DNA from: Thiorhodococcus drewsii AZ1
GTDB taxonomy: Bacteria; Pseudomonadota; Gammaproteobacteria; Chromatiales; Chromatiaceae
Length of the DNA stretch: 45,219 bases
Reading direction: 5' to 3'
Assembly: GCF_000224065.1 (NCBI RefSeq)
Contig: NZ_AFWT01000037.1
Coordinates: 1 to 45,219 of the forward strand
Shown in pieces: positions 1 through 9,757 of the stretch. The position numbers were made by a program, and so were the translations under genes. How positions within the stretch are numbered: position 1 is the stretch's first letter; the number at the start of each line of letters is the position of its first letter. Under the pieces are notes generated by a model, which saw only the letters and a list, made by a program, of their open reading frames with translations, had not been told where the DNA came from and ran no database searches.

Positions 1-366
1 GACCCGGCTGCTGGACAAGCTGGTCGCCGCCGACGCCGACAGGCGGTCGCGCGGCGGCGAGCCGCTGGTGGTGCTGACCCACAGCATGGGCGGGCAACTG
101 GTCTACGACGCGGTGACGCACTTCCTGCCCCGGACCCCGGCCCTGAGCGGGATGCGCGTCGACTTCTGGTGCGCCACCGCGAGTCAGGTCGGTTTCTTCG
201 AGGAGGCCAAGCTCTTCCTGGCCAGCGACAAGACCATCCGCGCCCCGGCCAGGGTGTCTTTTCCGGCCGCCCACCTGGGGGTCTGGTGGAACGTTTGGGA
301 TCACAACGACGTGATCAGCTTCACCGCCCAGGGTATCATTGATGGTGTGCATGACGAGCCCTACGA

Positions 367-376
367 CACCGGTCTG
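367..376. repeat. target-site duplication, left copy (CACCGGTCTG)
   Basis: These ten bases directly left of the insertion sequence are repeated identically at 1593-1602 directly right of it. This is the hallmark of transposition into the hydrolase gene. A duplication of about 8-10 bp fits the ISAs1 family. Confidence 0.93.
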
Positions 377-395
377 CAGGGCGAGCGCGTATTAA
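377..395 (+). repeat. left terminal inverted repeat of the IS
   Basis: The sequence matches the complement of 1574-1592 at 18 of 19 positions. The outermost bases are CAGGG, as is usual for ISAs1 elements. Confidence 0.88.
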
Positions 396-454
396 CGTTA
401 GATCTGACATGATGTTGCGGCACCCTGTTAGCCAATCGCCTTGAGGAGCCTCGC

Positions 455-1570
455 GTGTCTGCCTGCCTGATCGAGCATTTTGCCAGCCTTGAAGATCCCC
501 GTGTTGAGCGTAACAAGCTGTATCCGCTTGAAGACATTCTGATGTTGACTGTCTGCGGGGTACTGAGCGGGGCGGACGGTTGGGAAGCGATCGAGCAGTT
601 TGGAGAGGCGAAGTTGGAGTGGCTGCGTCGCTTTTGTCGGTTCGAGAACGGGATTCCGTCGCATGATCGCATTGCCAACGTGATCTCACGGCTCAATCCT
701 AAGCGGTTTGAAGACTGCTTCATCCGTTGGATGCAGGCCGTCACTGGGACCACGCAGGGCGAGGTGATTGCGGTGGACGGCAAGACGGCCCGAGGCTCGC
801 GCGACCGACGCCGGGGACGTGCGGCGCTACACATGGTCAGTGCTTGGGCCGTATCGAATCGTTTGGTGCTTGGGCAAGAAGCCACGGCGGAGAAATCCAA
901 TGAGATCACGGCACTTCCCGAGTTGCTTGAACTCTTGGCGCTCCAGGGCTGTATCGTCACGATCGATGCAATGGGCTGTCAGCGTGCCATCGCCGAGCAG
1001 ATCCGTTTGTTCCCAGGGCGGGGATTATGTGCTTGGGCTCAAAGGCAACCAGAGCACGCTGCAAGAGCCTGTCGAGGATTTCTTCACCACCGCCGTTGCG
1101 GGCCAATTCGCCGGTGTCGCCCATGCCTATACCGAGGAAACCGACAAAGATCACGGACGCCTGGAGATCCGCCGTTACTGGATCATGGAGGATCTGAGGA
1201 CCTTGCCCAATGCCGCGCGCTGGGCGGGCTTGCGCAGCATTGGAATGGTCGAACGCACCTGTTGGCAGGACGGTGTTCAGAGCGTCGAGCAACGCGACTT
1301 CATCGCCTCCATTGGCGCCGATGCCCAGCGCTTCGCCACGGCCGTGCGGGGCACTGGGGCGTAGAAAATCGTCTCCATTGGCGCTTGGATGTGATCTTTA
1401 ACGAGGATGCCAGCCGGATTCGCAAAGGCCAGGCTCCGGCCATCATGAGCGCGATTCGTCATTGCTGCGTCAACCTGCTCGAGAAGGAGGGGTCCTCGCT
1501 CAGCATGGCGCACAAACGTCGCAAGGCCGCCTGGGACGACGACTATCGCGCTAAGGTCCTGGCTGCTTGA
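455..1570 (+). pseudogene. ISAs1-family DDE transposase with two offsetting frameshifts
   Basis: The start is the GTG at 455, preceded by GAGGAG at 443-448. The first part reads in frame 2 and carries the first catalytic Asp (A-V-D-G-K-T-A-R-G-S) and the second (T-I-D-A-M-G-C-Q). Near 1006-1012 homology jumps to frame 3 (G-G-D-Y-V-L-G-L-K-G-N-Q); the extra bases TTGT (net +1) would explain this. Near 1348-1356 a missing G returns it to frame 2, where the catalytic Glu lies (H-W-G-V-E-N-R-L-H-W). Residues between the shifts are scrambled in the single long frame of 371 codons. Programmed frameshifting is unlikely, because ISAs1 transposases are normally one continuous frame. Confidence 0.88.
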
Positions 1571-1573
1571 CGA

Positions 1574-1592
1574 TTAATACGCGTTCGCCCTG
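1574..1592 (-). repeat. right terminal inverted repeat of the IS
   Basis: It is the complement of the left repeat with one mismatch and ends immediately before the second copy of the 10-bp duplication. Confidence 0.88.
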
Positions 1593-1602
1593 CACCGGTC
1601 TG
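1593..1602. repeat. target-site duplication, right copy (CACCGGTCTG)
   Basis: Identical to 367-376. The hydrolase frame resumes at 1603 once this copy is discounted. Confidence 0.93.
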
Positions 1603-1707
1603 TCACTGGCCAGCGCCCACGGCGGTTATCTGTCCCGGCCGAGCTTCTTCCGCCGGTTGGCACGGCGTCTCGCGGACGCCAGGGCGGACGGCTGGGTGAC
1701 GCCATGA
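1603..1707 (+). pseudogene. alpha/beta hydrolase, 3' part stranded beyond the IS
   Basis: Joined to codon 374-376, this stretch reads in the hydrolase frame for 34 codons (S-L-A-S-A-H-G-G-Y-L-S-R-P and onward) and ends with TGA at 1705-1707. The S-A-H-G-G-Y motif is where the catalytic His is expected. The stop overlaps the ATG of the caspase-like gene (ATGA at 1704-1707), which shows that the intact gene was translationally coupled to it. Confidence 0.82.
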
Positions 1708-3812
1708 GCCTGCAACCCGTCGCCGGTACGCCCGGGCTCTGGACCGATCCCGACTGGTCGCCGGGGCGGGCCGGCACCTTCGCCGTCGTCATCGGCGTGA
1801 GCCACTATCCGCACCTGGAGCGTGGCGGCCAGGAGGCCGACGATCTCGGCGAGCCCTGGATTCGCGAGGCGAGACGGCTCGGCCAGCTCACGGTCTCGGC
1901 GACCACCGCCTGGCGCTTCTTCCGCTGGCTGCGGGACGACTACCGCTTCCCGGACGCGCCCCTCGCCCAGTGCTGGCTGCTGCTGGCGCCGACGCCGCTC
2001 GAACTGGCGCGCGAGCCCAGCCTCGTGGAGCACGTCGCCGAGCCGACCCTGGCGGCCTGCGAGCGGGCACTGAGATCCTGGTCGGCGACCCTGCGGCGCT
2101 TGCCGGTCGCCGCCCAGCACGCTTCCCGCGCACTCCTCTTCTTCAGTGGGCACGGACTGCAGGTGCACCACGAGAAGCAACTGCTGCTGCCAGCGGATTA
2201 TCTGGGCGGCGAGCTGCCGCACTGGGACGATGCGCTCAGCACCAGCAACCTGGTGGCCGGGCTGGATGCGGTGGAGATCCCCGACCGGCTGTTCCTCATC
2301 GACGCCTGCCGCAACGATTTCCAGGCGATCCGCGCCAAGCGTCCACAGGGCCGCAGCATCCTGACCGAAGACGAGACCGCGGCGAGCTATGCCGACACCC
2401 GTTTGAGCGCGATCCTCTACGCTACGGCCGCCGCGCAACAGGCGTGGAGCCCGGTCGACCCGAGCGAGGGGCCGTCGCTGTTCGGCCAGGCGGTGCTGGA
2501 AGGGCTGGCCGGACGCCCGGACATCGAGCTGACCGCGACCGGCGGCGGCTATGGCGTGCAGCTCGGCAAGCTGCACGGTTTCGCGATGGAACGGGTGGCG
2601 CAGATCCTCCAGCAGCACGGGGCGAGCGTCAGACAGCCGGTCACGCTCGGCGGTCCGGTCGCGCACGGCCAGGTGACGCTGACCGAGATCCCGGGGTCGG
2701 CCCTGGCGGCGGTGCGCCCCGGGCTGCTGACGCCGGCCGTGATCAGCCGCAGACCCGTCGAGGGGCTGAACCTCTCTCTGATGCGCTCGGCGAGCGAGCG
2801 CGGGACGGCGCTCGCGGATCTGCTGGCCAGGCGGCTGACCGTCAGCCGCTCCTTGCCGCCCGACGTGGCTGTGCCGCCGCGCGCGGGCGGGCTGGATGGG
2901 GCCGGCGAGGCGTTGGACTCGGGGGTGTTCGGCAGCGAGGTCATCACCCGGCTCTGGACCCACGAGGCCCGGGCGCTGGCCCTGTCCTCGCGCACGAAGG
3001 CCGAAACGACCGGGCTGCGTCTGGGGCGGGTGGAGCGCGACGACGCGGCCTGGGGCTTCCGGGTTACCCTCGAGGGCGCCGCCGAGCCGCGCGGCTACTG
3101 GCTGCAGGTCGGCCAGACCAGCGAGCGCAGCCACGGTCTGCTGCTGCCGTCACTCGGCGAGGCGGTGCGCTACCGGGTCGAGGCCGAGATGGTCGTCGCC
3201 CAGGGCGAGGCGCGCTTCGATCGTCTCGAGGCGACCCTCTCGCGCGGCAACCCCGGCCCGCTCGGCGAGGCGGCCAGGCTGTGGGAGCGCTACCGCACCG
3301 CCGACGTCGAGAGCGCCATCGGCGGTCTGGATCTCGACGCGCTGCGCGAACAGGTGCTGGAGAAACGCGCCTCCCCGCTGGCCGCGACCGTCGCGGCGCT
3401 GGTGCTGCTGCGAGCGAACCGGCTGGACCTCGTCGGCGACTGGCTGGCCAACCTGGCCGACGGGTTCCCGCTGCTGCCGGACGGCGCGGTGCTGCGGGCG
3501 GAGCAGTTGATGCGCCAGCGGACCGACCGGGAACAGGCGATCGCTGCGGCTGCCGAATCGCTGTGCCGACTGGACGAGCGCGGGCTGCCCTTCACCAGCG
3601 AGGCGATGAGCTACGCGGCCGCTCTTGCCGAGCGTCTGGGGCGGGTCCAGCACCTGCTGCCGGAGGCGCTCCATGGTCGTTTCGAGCGGGTGCGCGCGCG
3701 TCTTGCGGAGGCGCTGGTCTACTTCCGCCCGGGCGGACTCTTCACCGCCTACGCCGGGTTCGACACCGCGACGGTCGCGTGGCTGGTTCGCCGATGGGAG
3801 CGAGCGAAGTGA
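1704..3812 (+). CDS. caspase-family (peptidase C14, metacaspase-like) protein
   Basis: The protein has 702 residues. The N-terminal 230 residues form a caspase-like domain: beta-strand F-A-V-V-I-G-V at 26-32, F-F-S-G-H-G with the presumed catalytic His150, and F-L-I-D-A-C-R-N with the presumed nucleophile Cys202. Both members of the His-Cys dyad are present, so a peptidase is plausible. Prokaryotic relatives usually cleave after Arg or Lys. The remaining 450 residues are Ala/Leu/Arg-rich, with no recognised domain, and may form a helical sensor or scaffold. There is no signal peptide or membrane segment, so it probably acts in the cytoplasm. Its ATG overlaps the hydrolase stop, and the sensor-kinase gene starts at or just before its end. 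It is the only intact member of the cassette. A role in controlled proteolysis or cell death is inference. Confidence 0.85.
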   Translation: MSLQPVAGTPGLWTDPDWSPGRAGTFAVVIGVSHYPHLERGGQEADDLGEPWIREARRLGQLTVSATTAWRFFRWLRDDYRFPDAPLAQCWLLLAPTPLELAREPSLVEHVAEPTLAACERALRSWSATLRRLPVAAQHASRALLFFSGHGLQVHHEKQLLLPADYLGGELPHWDDALSTSNLVAGLDAVEIPDRLFLIDACRNDFQAIRAKRPQGRSILTEDETAASYADTRLSAILYATAAAQQAWSPVDPSEGPSLFGQAVLEGLAGRPDIELTATGGGYGVQLGKLHGFAMERVAQILQQHGASVRQPVTLGGPVAHGQVTLTEIPGSALAAVRPGLLTPAVISRRPVEGLNLSLMRSASERGTALADLLARRLTVSRSLPPDVAVPPRAGGLDGAGEALDSGVFGSEVITRLWTHEARALALSSRTKAETTGLRLGRVERDDAAWGFRVTLEGAAEPRGYWLQVGQTSERSHGLLLPSLGEAVRYRVEAEMVVAQGEARFDRLEATLSRGNPGPLGEAARLWERYRTADVESAIGGLDLDALREQVLEKRASPLAATVAALVLLRANRLDLVGDWLANLADGFPLLPDGAVLRAEQLMRQRTDREQAIAAAAESLCRLDERGLPFTSEAMSYAAALAERLGRVQHLLPEALHGRFERVRARLAEALVYFRPGGLFTAYAGFDTATVAWLVRRWERAK

Positions 3813-3835
3813 TCGGCCCTCGGGTCTGGCGGCGG

Positions 3836-6354
<2,519 letters not shown>

Positions 6355-6417
6355 GTCCGGCCTATTTCAGCCATTGATGCGCCGATCCAATGAGATCCCT
6401 CTGGATCGCGAACATCG

Positions 6418-6480
6418 CTATCCGACCACCAGGTTGCGCCCCTTTGAGTTGGCGCGATAGAGCGCGCTGTCGGCCTCATT
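6418..6480 (-). pseudogene. relic of a GGDEF (diguanylate cyclase) C-terminus
   Basis: Read on the minus strand from 6480 to the TAG at 6418, the frame gives N-E-A-D-S-A-L-Y-R-A-N-S-K-G-R-N-L-V-V-G, which matches the usual last helix and strand of GGDEF domains (A-D-x-A-L-Y-x-A-K-x-x-G-R-N-x-V). Upstream of 6481 the same frame stays open but no longer resembles the family, so the gene has been cut away. Only about 21 codons survive. They neighbour a frameshifted gene, which marks this stretch as a decaying region. Confidence 0.6.
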
Positions 6481-6811
6481 ATTGAACCCACCACACATTT
6501 TCCCCGACGATAGACCGGTAACATCCCGTCAGAGGCTGGCGGAGCACCCTGTGCAAGGCCGTTCCCGGACTCGTTCCGGCCTCATCTGTTCTCGACCGAG
6601 TCAATCCCCGCCGAGATGAGGCGTGCGTTGGCCGCTTTCGGTCGCCTGTGATCAACTTGCGGCGATGAGTCACCGGACCGACGACGCCGACAGTGGCGCC
6701 ATATAACATCTTCGGGTAGGGGGGCGTCCAGGGACCGGACGCCGGACTGGGCTTGCCTGGGAAGCGTTTGCTCCGAAGAGCGGGTCGTTCGGGAACGAGA
6801 AAGAATAAGAA
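6481..6811. other. non-coding stretch, no gene recognised
   Basis: About 330 bases between the GGDEF relic and the next gene. I see no convincing ORF with a ribosome site, no tRNA and no strong hairpin. It should hold the promoter of the 6812 gene, but I cannot place -35 and -10 boxes with confidence. Confidence 0.4.
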
Positions 6812-7606
6812 ATGGAGGACACGATTTTGAAGCGCGAACTCGTCTTTCGCATCTCGTCTGCGGCCGGTATCCAGCTGCGGACCGTGCAACGCCTCAAGCA
6901 AATCGGCATCCTGACCACCAAACGGGGGTTCAAAGAAAGCCCGGACGGCGATCGGTTCATGGTGCTCGAGGTCATGGGCGCCCAGGTCTCCGATGAGGAT
7001 ATCTGGCACCAGGTTTCGGAGATCCAGGGGGTACTCTCTTTGGCCCAGGCCGGTGATCTGGCGCCTGCGAAGCCCCAGCCCACTGCCGAGACATCGATCA
7101 AGGCAAAGCAGAAGACACAGCCCGAATTCGTCCCCGAATCCGGTGACGCGGCCATCCGCGACCGGATGCTGATCTTCTCTCTGCTTAGCCGTTATCCGAG
7201 GCTCGACGGTCGATTCAACGAGATCCTGACCGCCATCCCACCGGACAGCCGCCGTGAGCGCGCGATCGAGCTGGGTCGGGGGTTCGGCGGCTATCTGGCG
7301 CGACAGGTCAAGCCCGACAAGGCTCCGACCAAACTCTCCGATGCGATGACGGACCTGCTGATCCCGGCCCTGTCTCCGATGGCGACGCTACGATTGGACG
7401 GCAATGCGTTGCTGATCACCGACAACCGGATCGACTTGAAGGGCAAGGGGCATCGCGAGGAAACCTGCGACTTTCTCAAGGGAACGATCACCGGGCTGCT
7501 CGATACCTATGACCTCGCGTCACTCTTCATAGGGCACGAGTGCCGGAACGCATCGCAGGGCGAGAGCTGCGTCTTTTCCTTCCGGCAAAGTCTGGAGGAC
7601 GCCTAA
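6812..7606 (+). CDS. uncharacterised protein with ACT-like N-terminus and V4R-like C-terminus
   Basis: The protein has 264 residues, is soluble, and has no signal peptide. Residues 8-70 have an ACT-like beta-alpha-beta pattern (L-V-F-R-I-S-S-A-A-G-I, then I-G-I-L-T, then V-S-E-I-Q-G-V-L-S-L). A charged linker of about 35 residues follows. The C-terminal half ends in G-H-E-C-R-N-A-S-Q-G-E-S-C-V-F-S-F. That spacing of His, Cys, Gly and Cys followed by F-S-F recalls the end of V4R (4-vinyl reductase-like) ligand-binding domains. Both assignments are pattern-based and tentative. The ATG follows an A/G-rich tract (GAGAAAG) rather than a strong ribosome site. It stands alone on its strand, after decayed DNA and 261 bp before the MscS gene. 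A regulatory or ligand-sensing role is inference. Confidence 0.62.
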   Translation: MEDTILKRELVFRISSAAGIQLRTVQRLKQIGILTTKRGFKESPDGDRFMVLEVMGAQVSDEDIWHQVSEIQGVLSLAQAGDLAPAKPQPTAETSIKAKQKTQPEFVPESGDAAIRDRMLIFSLLSRYPRLDGRFNEILTAIPPDSRRERAIELGRGFGGYLARQVKPDKAPTKLSDAMTDLLIPALSPMATLRLDGNALLITDNRIDLKGKGHREETCDFLKGTITGLLDTYDLASLFIGHECRNASQGESCVFSFRQSLEDA

Positions 7607-7867
7607 CTGTCCACGGGGCTGGCGGTTCCCTGAATCGGGTCGGCGAACCGGACGATGGTGCGCCTGCGCCCGCCATGCCTTTCAGTGACACCAGCGACGG
7701 TAGCAAGACGGGACGCTGTTGTTGGATGATGTCTTATCGATCAATGAGATCGTTCAAGACGAGCGGCTTCTGCGGTGTCGACGGCCTCTTCGGAGCGATT
7801 GTTGAAATTGGCGCAATGTGAACAACTGTGAGCAATGGTTTTAACCCAAGCTGACCAGGGGCAAACA

Positions 7868-9652
7868 ATGGACTTTAAGCCATGTCCTCCGAGGGCTCGT
7901 GATATCGAGGCGCAGGCGTTGCGTCGCGCGGGTCTTTCTCTCGTTACATTAACGATGGCGCTCATGGTCGCTTGGCTGCTGAGCGGTGCGGCGGCAGTCG
8001 CGGGGACAGCCGAATCCACGCCGGCTCAACATCCGCTGCGTCCTCCGGACGTTTCCAGCCCGCGCGCAACCCTGGACAGTCTGCGGCGAAATCTGAACCA
8101 GGCCTACAGGCTCGCCGACTCGTCTGATTCGCACACCAAGGACACCGTCGTGTTGCTGCGACGGGCGCTGCGTACCCTGAATCTGAGCGAAGAGCCCGAG
8201 AGCATTCGCGACAGCATCGGCATTGAGGCGGCACTGCATCTGAAGGAAATTATCGACCGCATCGAGTTACCGCCGCTCGAACAGATACCAGACAAGGCCG
8301 AAGTCAATTCCAGAGCACTGAAAAAGTGGCGCCTGCCGAATACAGAGATCGTCATCGCCCGAGTCGAGGATGGGTCGCATACCGGAGAGTGGCTGTTTTC
8401 GCCGGCTACGGTCGACAACGCAGCGGATTTTTACGAGCGCATCGCCCACCTGCCGTATCGCCCAGACGCCACGCCTAGGATTTATGCCGCCTACAGTATG
8501 ACGCCAGGGCCGGGTCTGAGCCTGAGTTGGAGTCAGAATGTGCCGCGCTGGCTGGGTTGGGAACTGTTCGGGCAGACGCTGTGGCAGTGGTTTGGTGGTT
8601 TGCTGGCCGGTGCGCTCGCCGTGGGCTTGATCCTGGTTCTGTATCGTGCTGCTCGGCACGCCGATAAAAGCCGCGCCACCACTCCGCCATCGCGACGCGC
8701 GACCATTCTAGCGCTGCTGTTCGCCATCGTGGTGGCGGCTGGGGTCGAGTATTTCTTCGATCAGATTGTCAATTTTACCGGCGGCGTGCTGATCTTCACC
8801 AAGGATGCCTTTATCGTCGTCCTGGATGTGCTGATTGGCTGGGTGACCGTGCTGGTGCTGACGCAAATCCCGGAGCTGATTGTCCGTTCCCGCCGTTTGC
8901 GGCCGCGCGGCATCGACAGTCAGTTGCTGCGCCTGGGGTTCAAGCTGTTGGCCTTTGTTGCATTGGCCGGGCTTGTCATCGAAGGCGCCGATCGTCTCGG
9001 GCTGCCGGCCTACTCGGTGATAACCGGTCTCGGGGTCGGCGGTCTTGCCGTCGCGCTGGCCGCGCGGGAGACACTCGCGAATGTGCTCGGTTCGCTGGCG
9101 ATCATGCTCGACCGGCCGTTTCGGACTGGCGATTGGATTAAGATCGGCAGTGACGAGGGCACGGTGGAAGACATCGGTTTTCGCAGTACGCGCATCCGTA
9201 CCTTCTACGATTCTCTGTTGTCGATCCCGAACGCCACCACGGTAAACGCGGTGGTCGACAACATGGGGCAGCGAACTTACAGGCGGGTTTATACCCGGCT
9301 CAATATCCGCTACGACACCAAGCCTGCGCAGATCGAAGCCTTTATCGAGGGCATCAAAGGGATCATTCGAGAGCATCCCACGACGCGCAAAGACTACTTC
9401 CATGTCGTCCTGCACGATCTGGGTTCGCACAGCCTGGAAATCATGGTTTATTTCTTCTTGCAGGTACCGGATTGGTCAAAGGAGCTGGTGGACCGCCAGC
9501 AGGTGCTGGGCGATATCCTGCATCTGGCTGACAGCCTTGGCGTCCAATTTGCCTTTCCGACTCAAACCATTGAGCTTGACCGCTGGCCGGCATCCAGCGC
9601 TACGACAAACCAAGAGCCAGCGTTCTCGATGCCACTTCAGTCCTCGGAGTAG
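7868..9652 (+). CDS. MscS-family mechanosensitive ion channel with periplasmic extension
   Basis: The protein has 594 residues. ATG 7868 is preferred over the in-frame ATG at 7835 because AGGGG at 7855-7861 sits at proper spacing. A hydrophobic signal or anchor lies near residues 24-45, followed by a periplasmic region of about 190 residues, several membrane helices (near 8590-8650, 8700-8760, 8800-8880, 8930-8990) and the MscS core. The core has a pore-lining helix rich in Gly and Ala (G-L-G-V-G-G-L-A-V-A-L-A-A), the beta domain (R-P-F-R-T-G-D-W-I-K-I, V-E-D-I-G-F-R-S-T-R-I-R) and the C-terminal alpha/beta cage. It is larger than E. coli MscS (286 aa), in line with MscK/YbdG-like multidomain channels. 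It should release solutes on hypo-osmotic shock. The gene stands alone and converges on the RND operon. Confidence 0.92.
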   Translation: MDFKPCPPRARDIEAQALRRAGLSLVTLTMALMVAWLLSGAAAVAGTAESTPAQHPLRPPDVSSPRATLDSLRRNLNQAYRLADSSDSHTKDTVVLLRRALRTLNLSEEPESIRDSIGIEAALHLKEIIDRIELPPLEQIPDKAEVNSRALKKWRLPNTEIVIARVEDGSHTGEWLFSPATVDNAADFYERIAHLPYRPDATPRIYAAYSMTPGPGLSLSWSQNVPRWLGWELFGQTLWQWFGGLLAGALAVGLILVLYRAARHADKSRATTPPSRRATILALLFAIVVAAGVEYFFDQIVNFTGGVLIFTKDAFIVVLDVLIGWVTVLVLTQIPELIVRSRRLRPRGIDSQLLRLGFKLLAFVALAGLVIEGADRLGLPAYSVITGLGVGGLAVALAARETLANVLGSLAIMLDRPFRTGDWIKIGSDEGTVEDIGFRSTRIRTFYDSLLSIPNATTVNAVVDNMGQRTYRRVYTRLNIRYDTKPAQIEAFIEGIKGIIREHPTTRKDYFHVVLHDLGSHSLEIMVYFFLQVPDWSKELVDRQQVLGDILHLADSLGVQFAFPTQTIELDRWPASSATTNQEPAFSMPLQSSE

Positions 9653-9681
9653 AGGCGACAGAACATCGCAGTTCGGGTCAT

Positions 9682-9712
9682 CCGGGCCACGACGTTCAAG
9701 TCGTGGCACCGG
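9682..9712. terminator. hairpin between convergent genes, terminator-like
   Basis: GCCACGAC (9686-9693), loop GTTCAA and GTCGTGGC (9700-9707) form a perfect 8-bp stem, extended by CCGG/CCGG with one bulged A. It lies between the MscS stop and the stop of the RND permease, where a bidirectional terminator is expected. There is no T-tract on either side, so intrinsic termination is uncertain. Confidence 0.55.
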
Positions 9713-9757
9713 AATGGTGCGGCGACATTCTGGGCCGGCATGGGATGCCGGTGGTGG

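Larger units (their letters stand above)
2..412 (+). pseudogene. alpha/beta hydrolase, 5' part, truncated by ISAs1-type insertion
   Basis: The frame is open from base 2, so the real start lies left of the window. The nucleophile elbow T-H-S-M-G-G (Ser codon about 83-85) is a serine-hydrolase signature, and the segment around 295-320 (W-D-H-N-D-V-I-S) looks like the region carrying the catalytic Asp. Native coding ends at base 376, inside the tract GACACCGGTCTG. The IS starts at 377 and supplies the last 11 codons and a TAG-free run to the stop at 410-412. The rest of the gene resumes in the same frame at 1603 and holds the expected catalytic His, so the truncated product should be inactive. 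The substrate is unknown. The gene is translationally coupled to the downstream caspase-like gene. Confidence is high for the fold and the disruption, low for function. Confidence 0.8.
377..1592 (+). mobile_element. complete ISAs1-family insertion sequence, 1216 bp
   Basis: The element is bounded by 19-bp terminal inverted repeats: left 377-395 reads CAGGGCGAGCGCGTATTAA, and the complement of 1574-1592 reads CAGGGCGAACGCGTATTAA, with one mismatch. The CAGGG terminus and the length fit ISAs1. A perfect 10-bp direct repeat flanks it. It holds one transposase gene in the same orientation as the interrupted hydrolase. The transposase is frameshifted twice, so the copy cannot move by itself but could be mobilised by an active relative. 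Removing the element and one copy of the duplication restores the hydrolase frame exactly. Confidence 0.93.

Noticed and set aside
1626-3134. Long open frame (502 codons) on the minus strand
   Set aside because: It is fully antisense to the caspase-like gene, has biased low-complexity Arg/Gly/Ala composition and no family signature; a GC-rich shadow frame.
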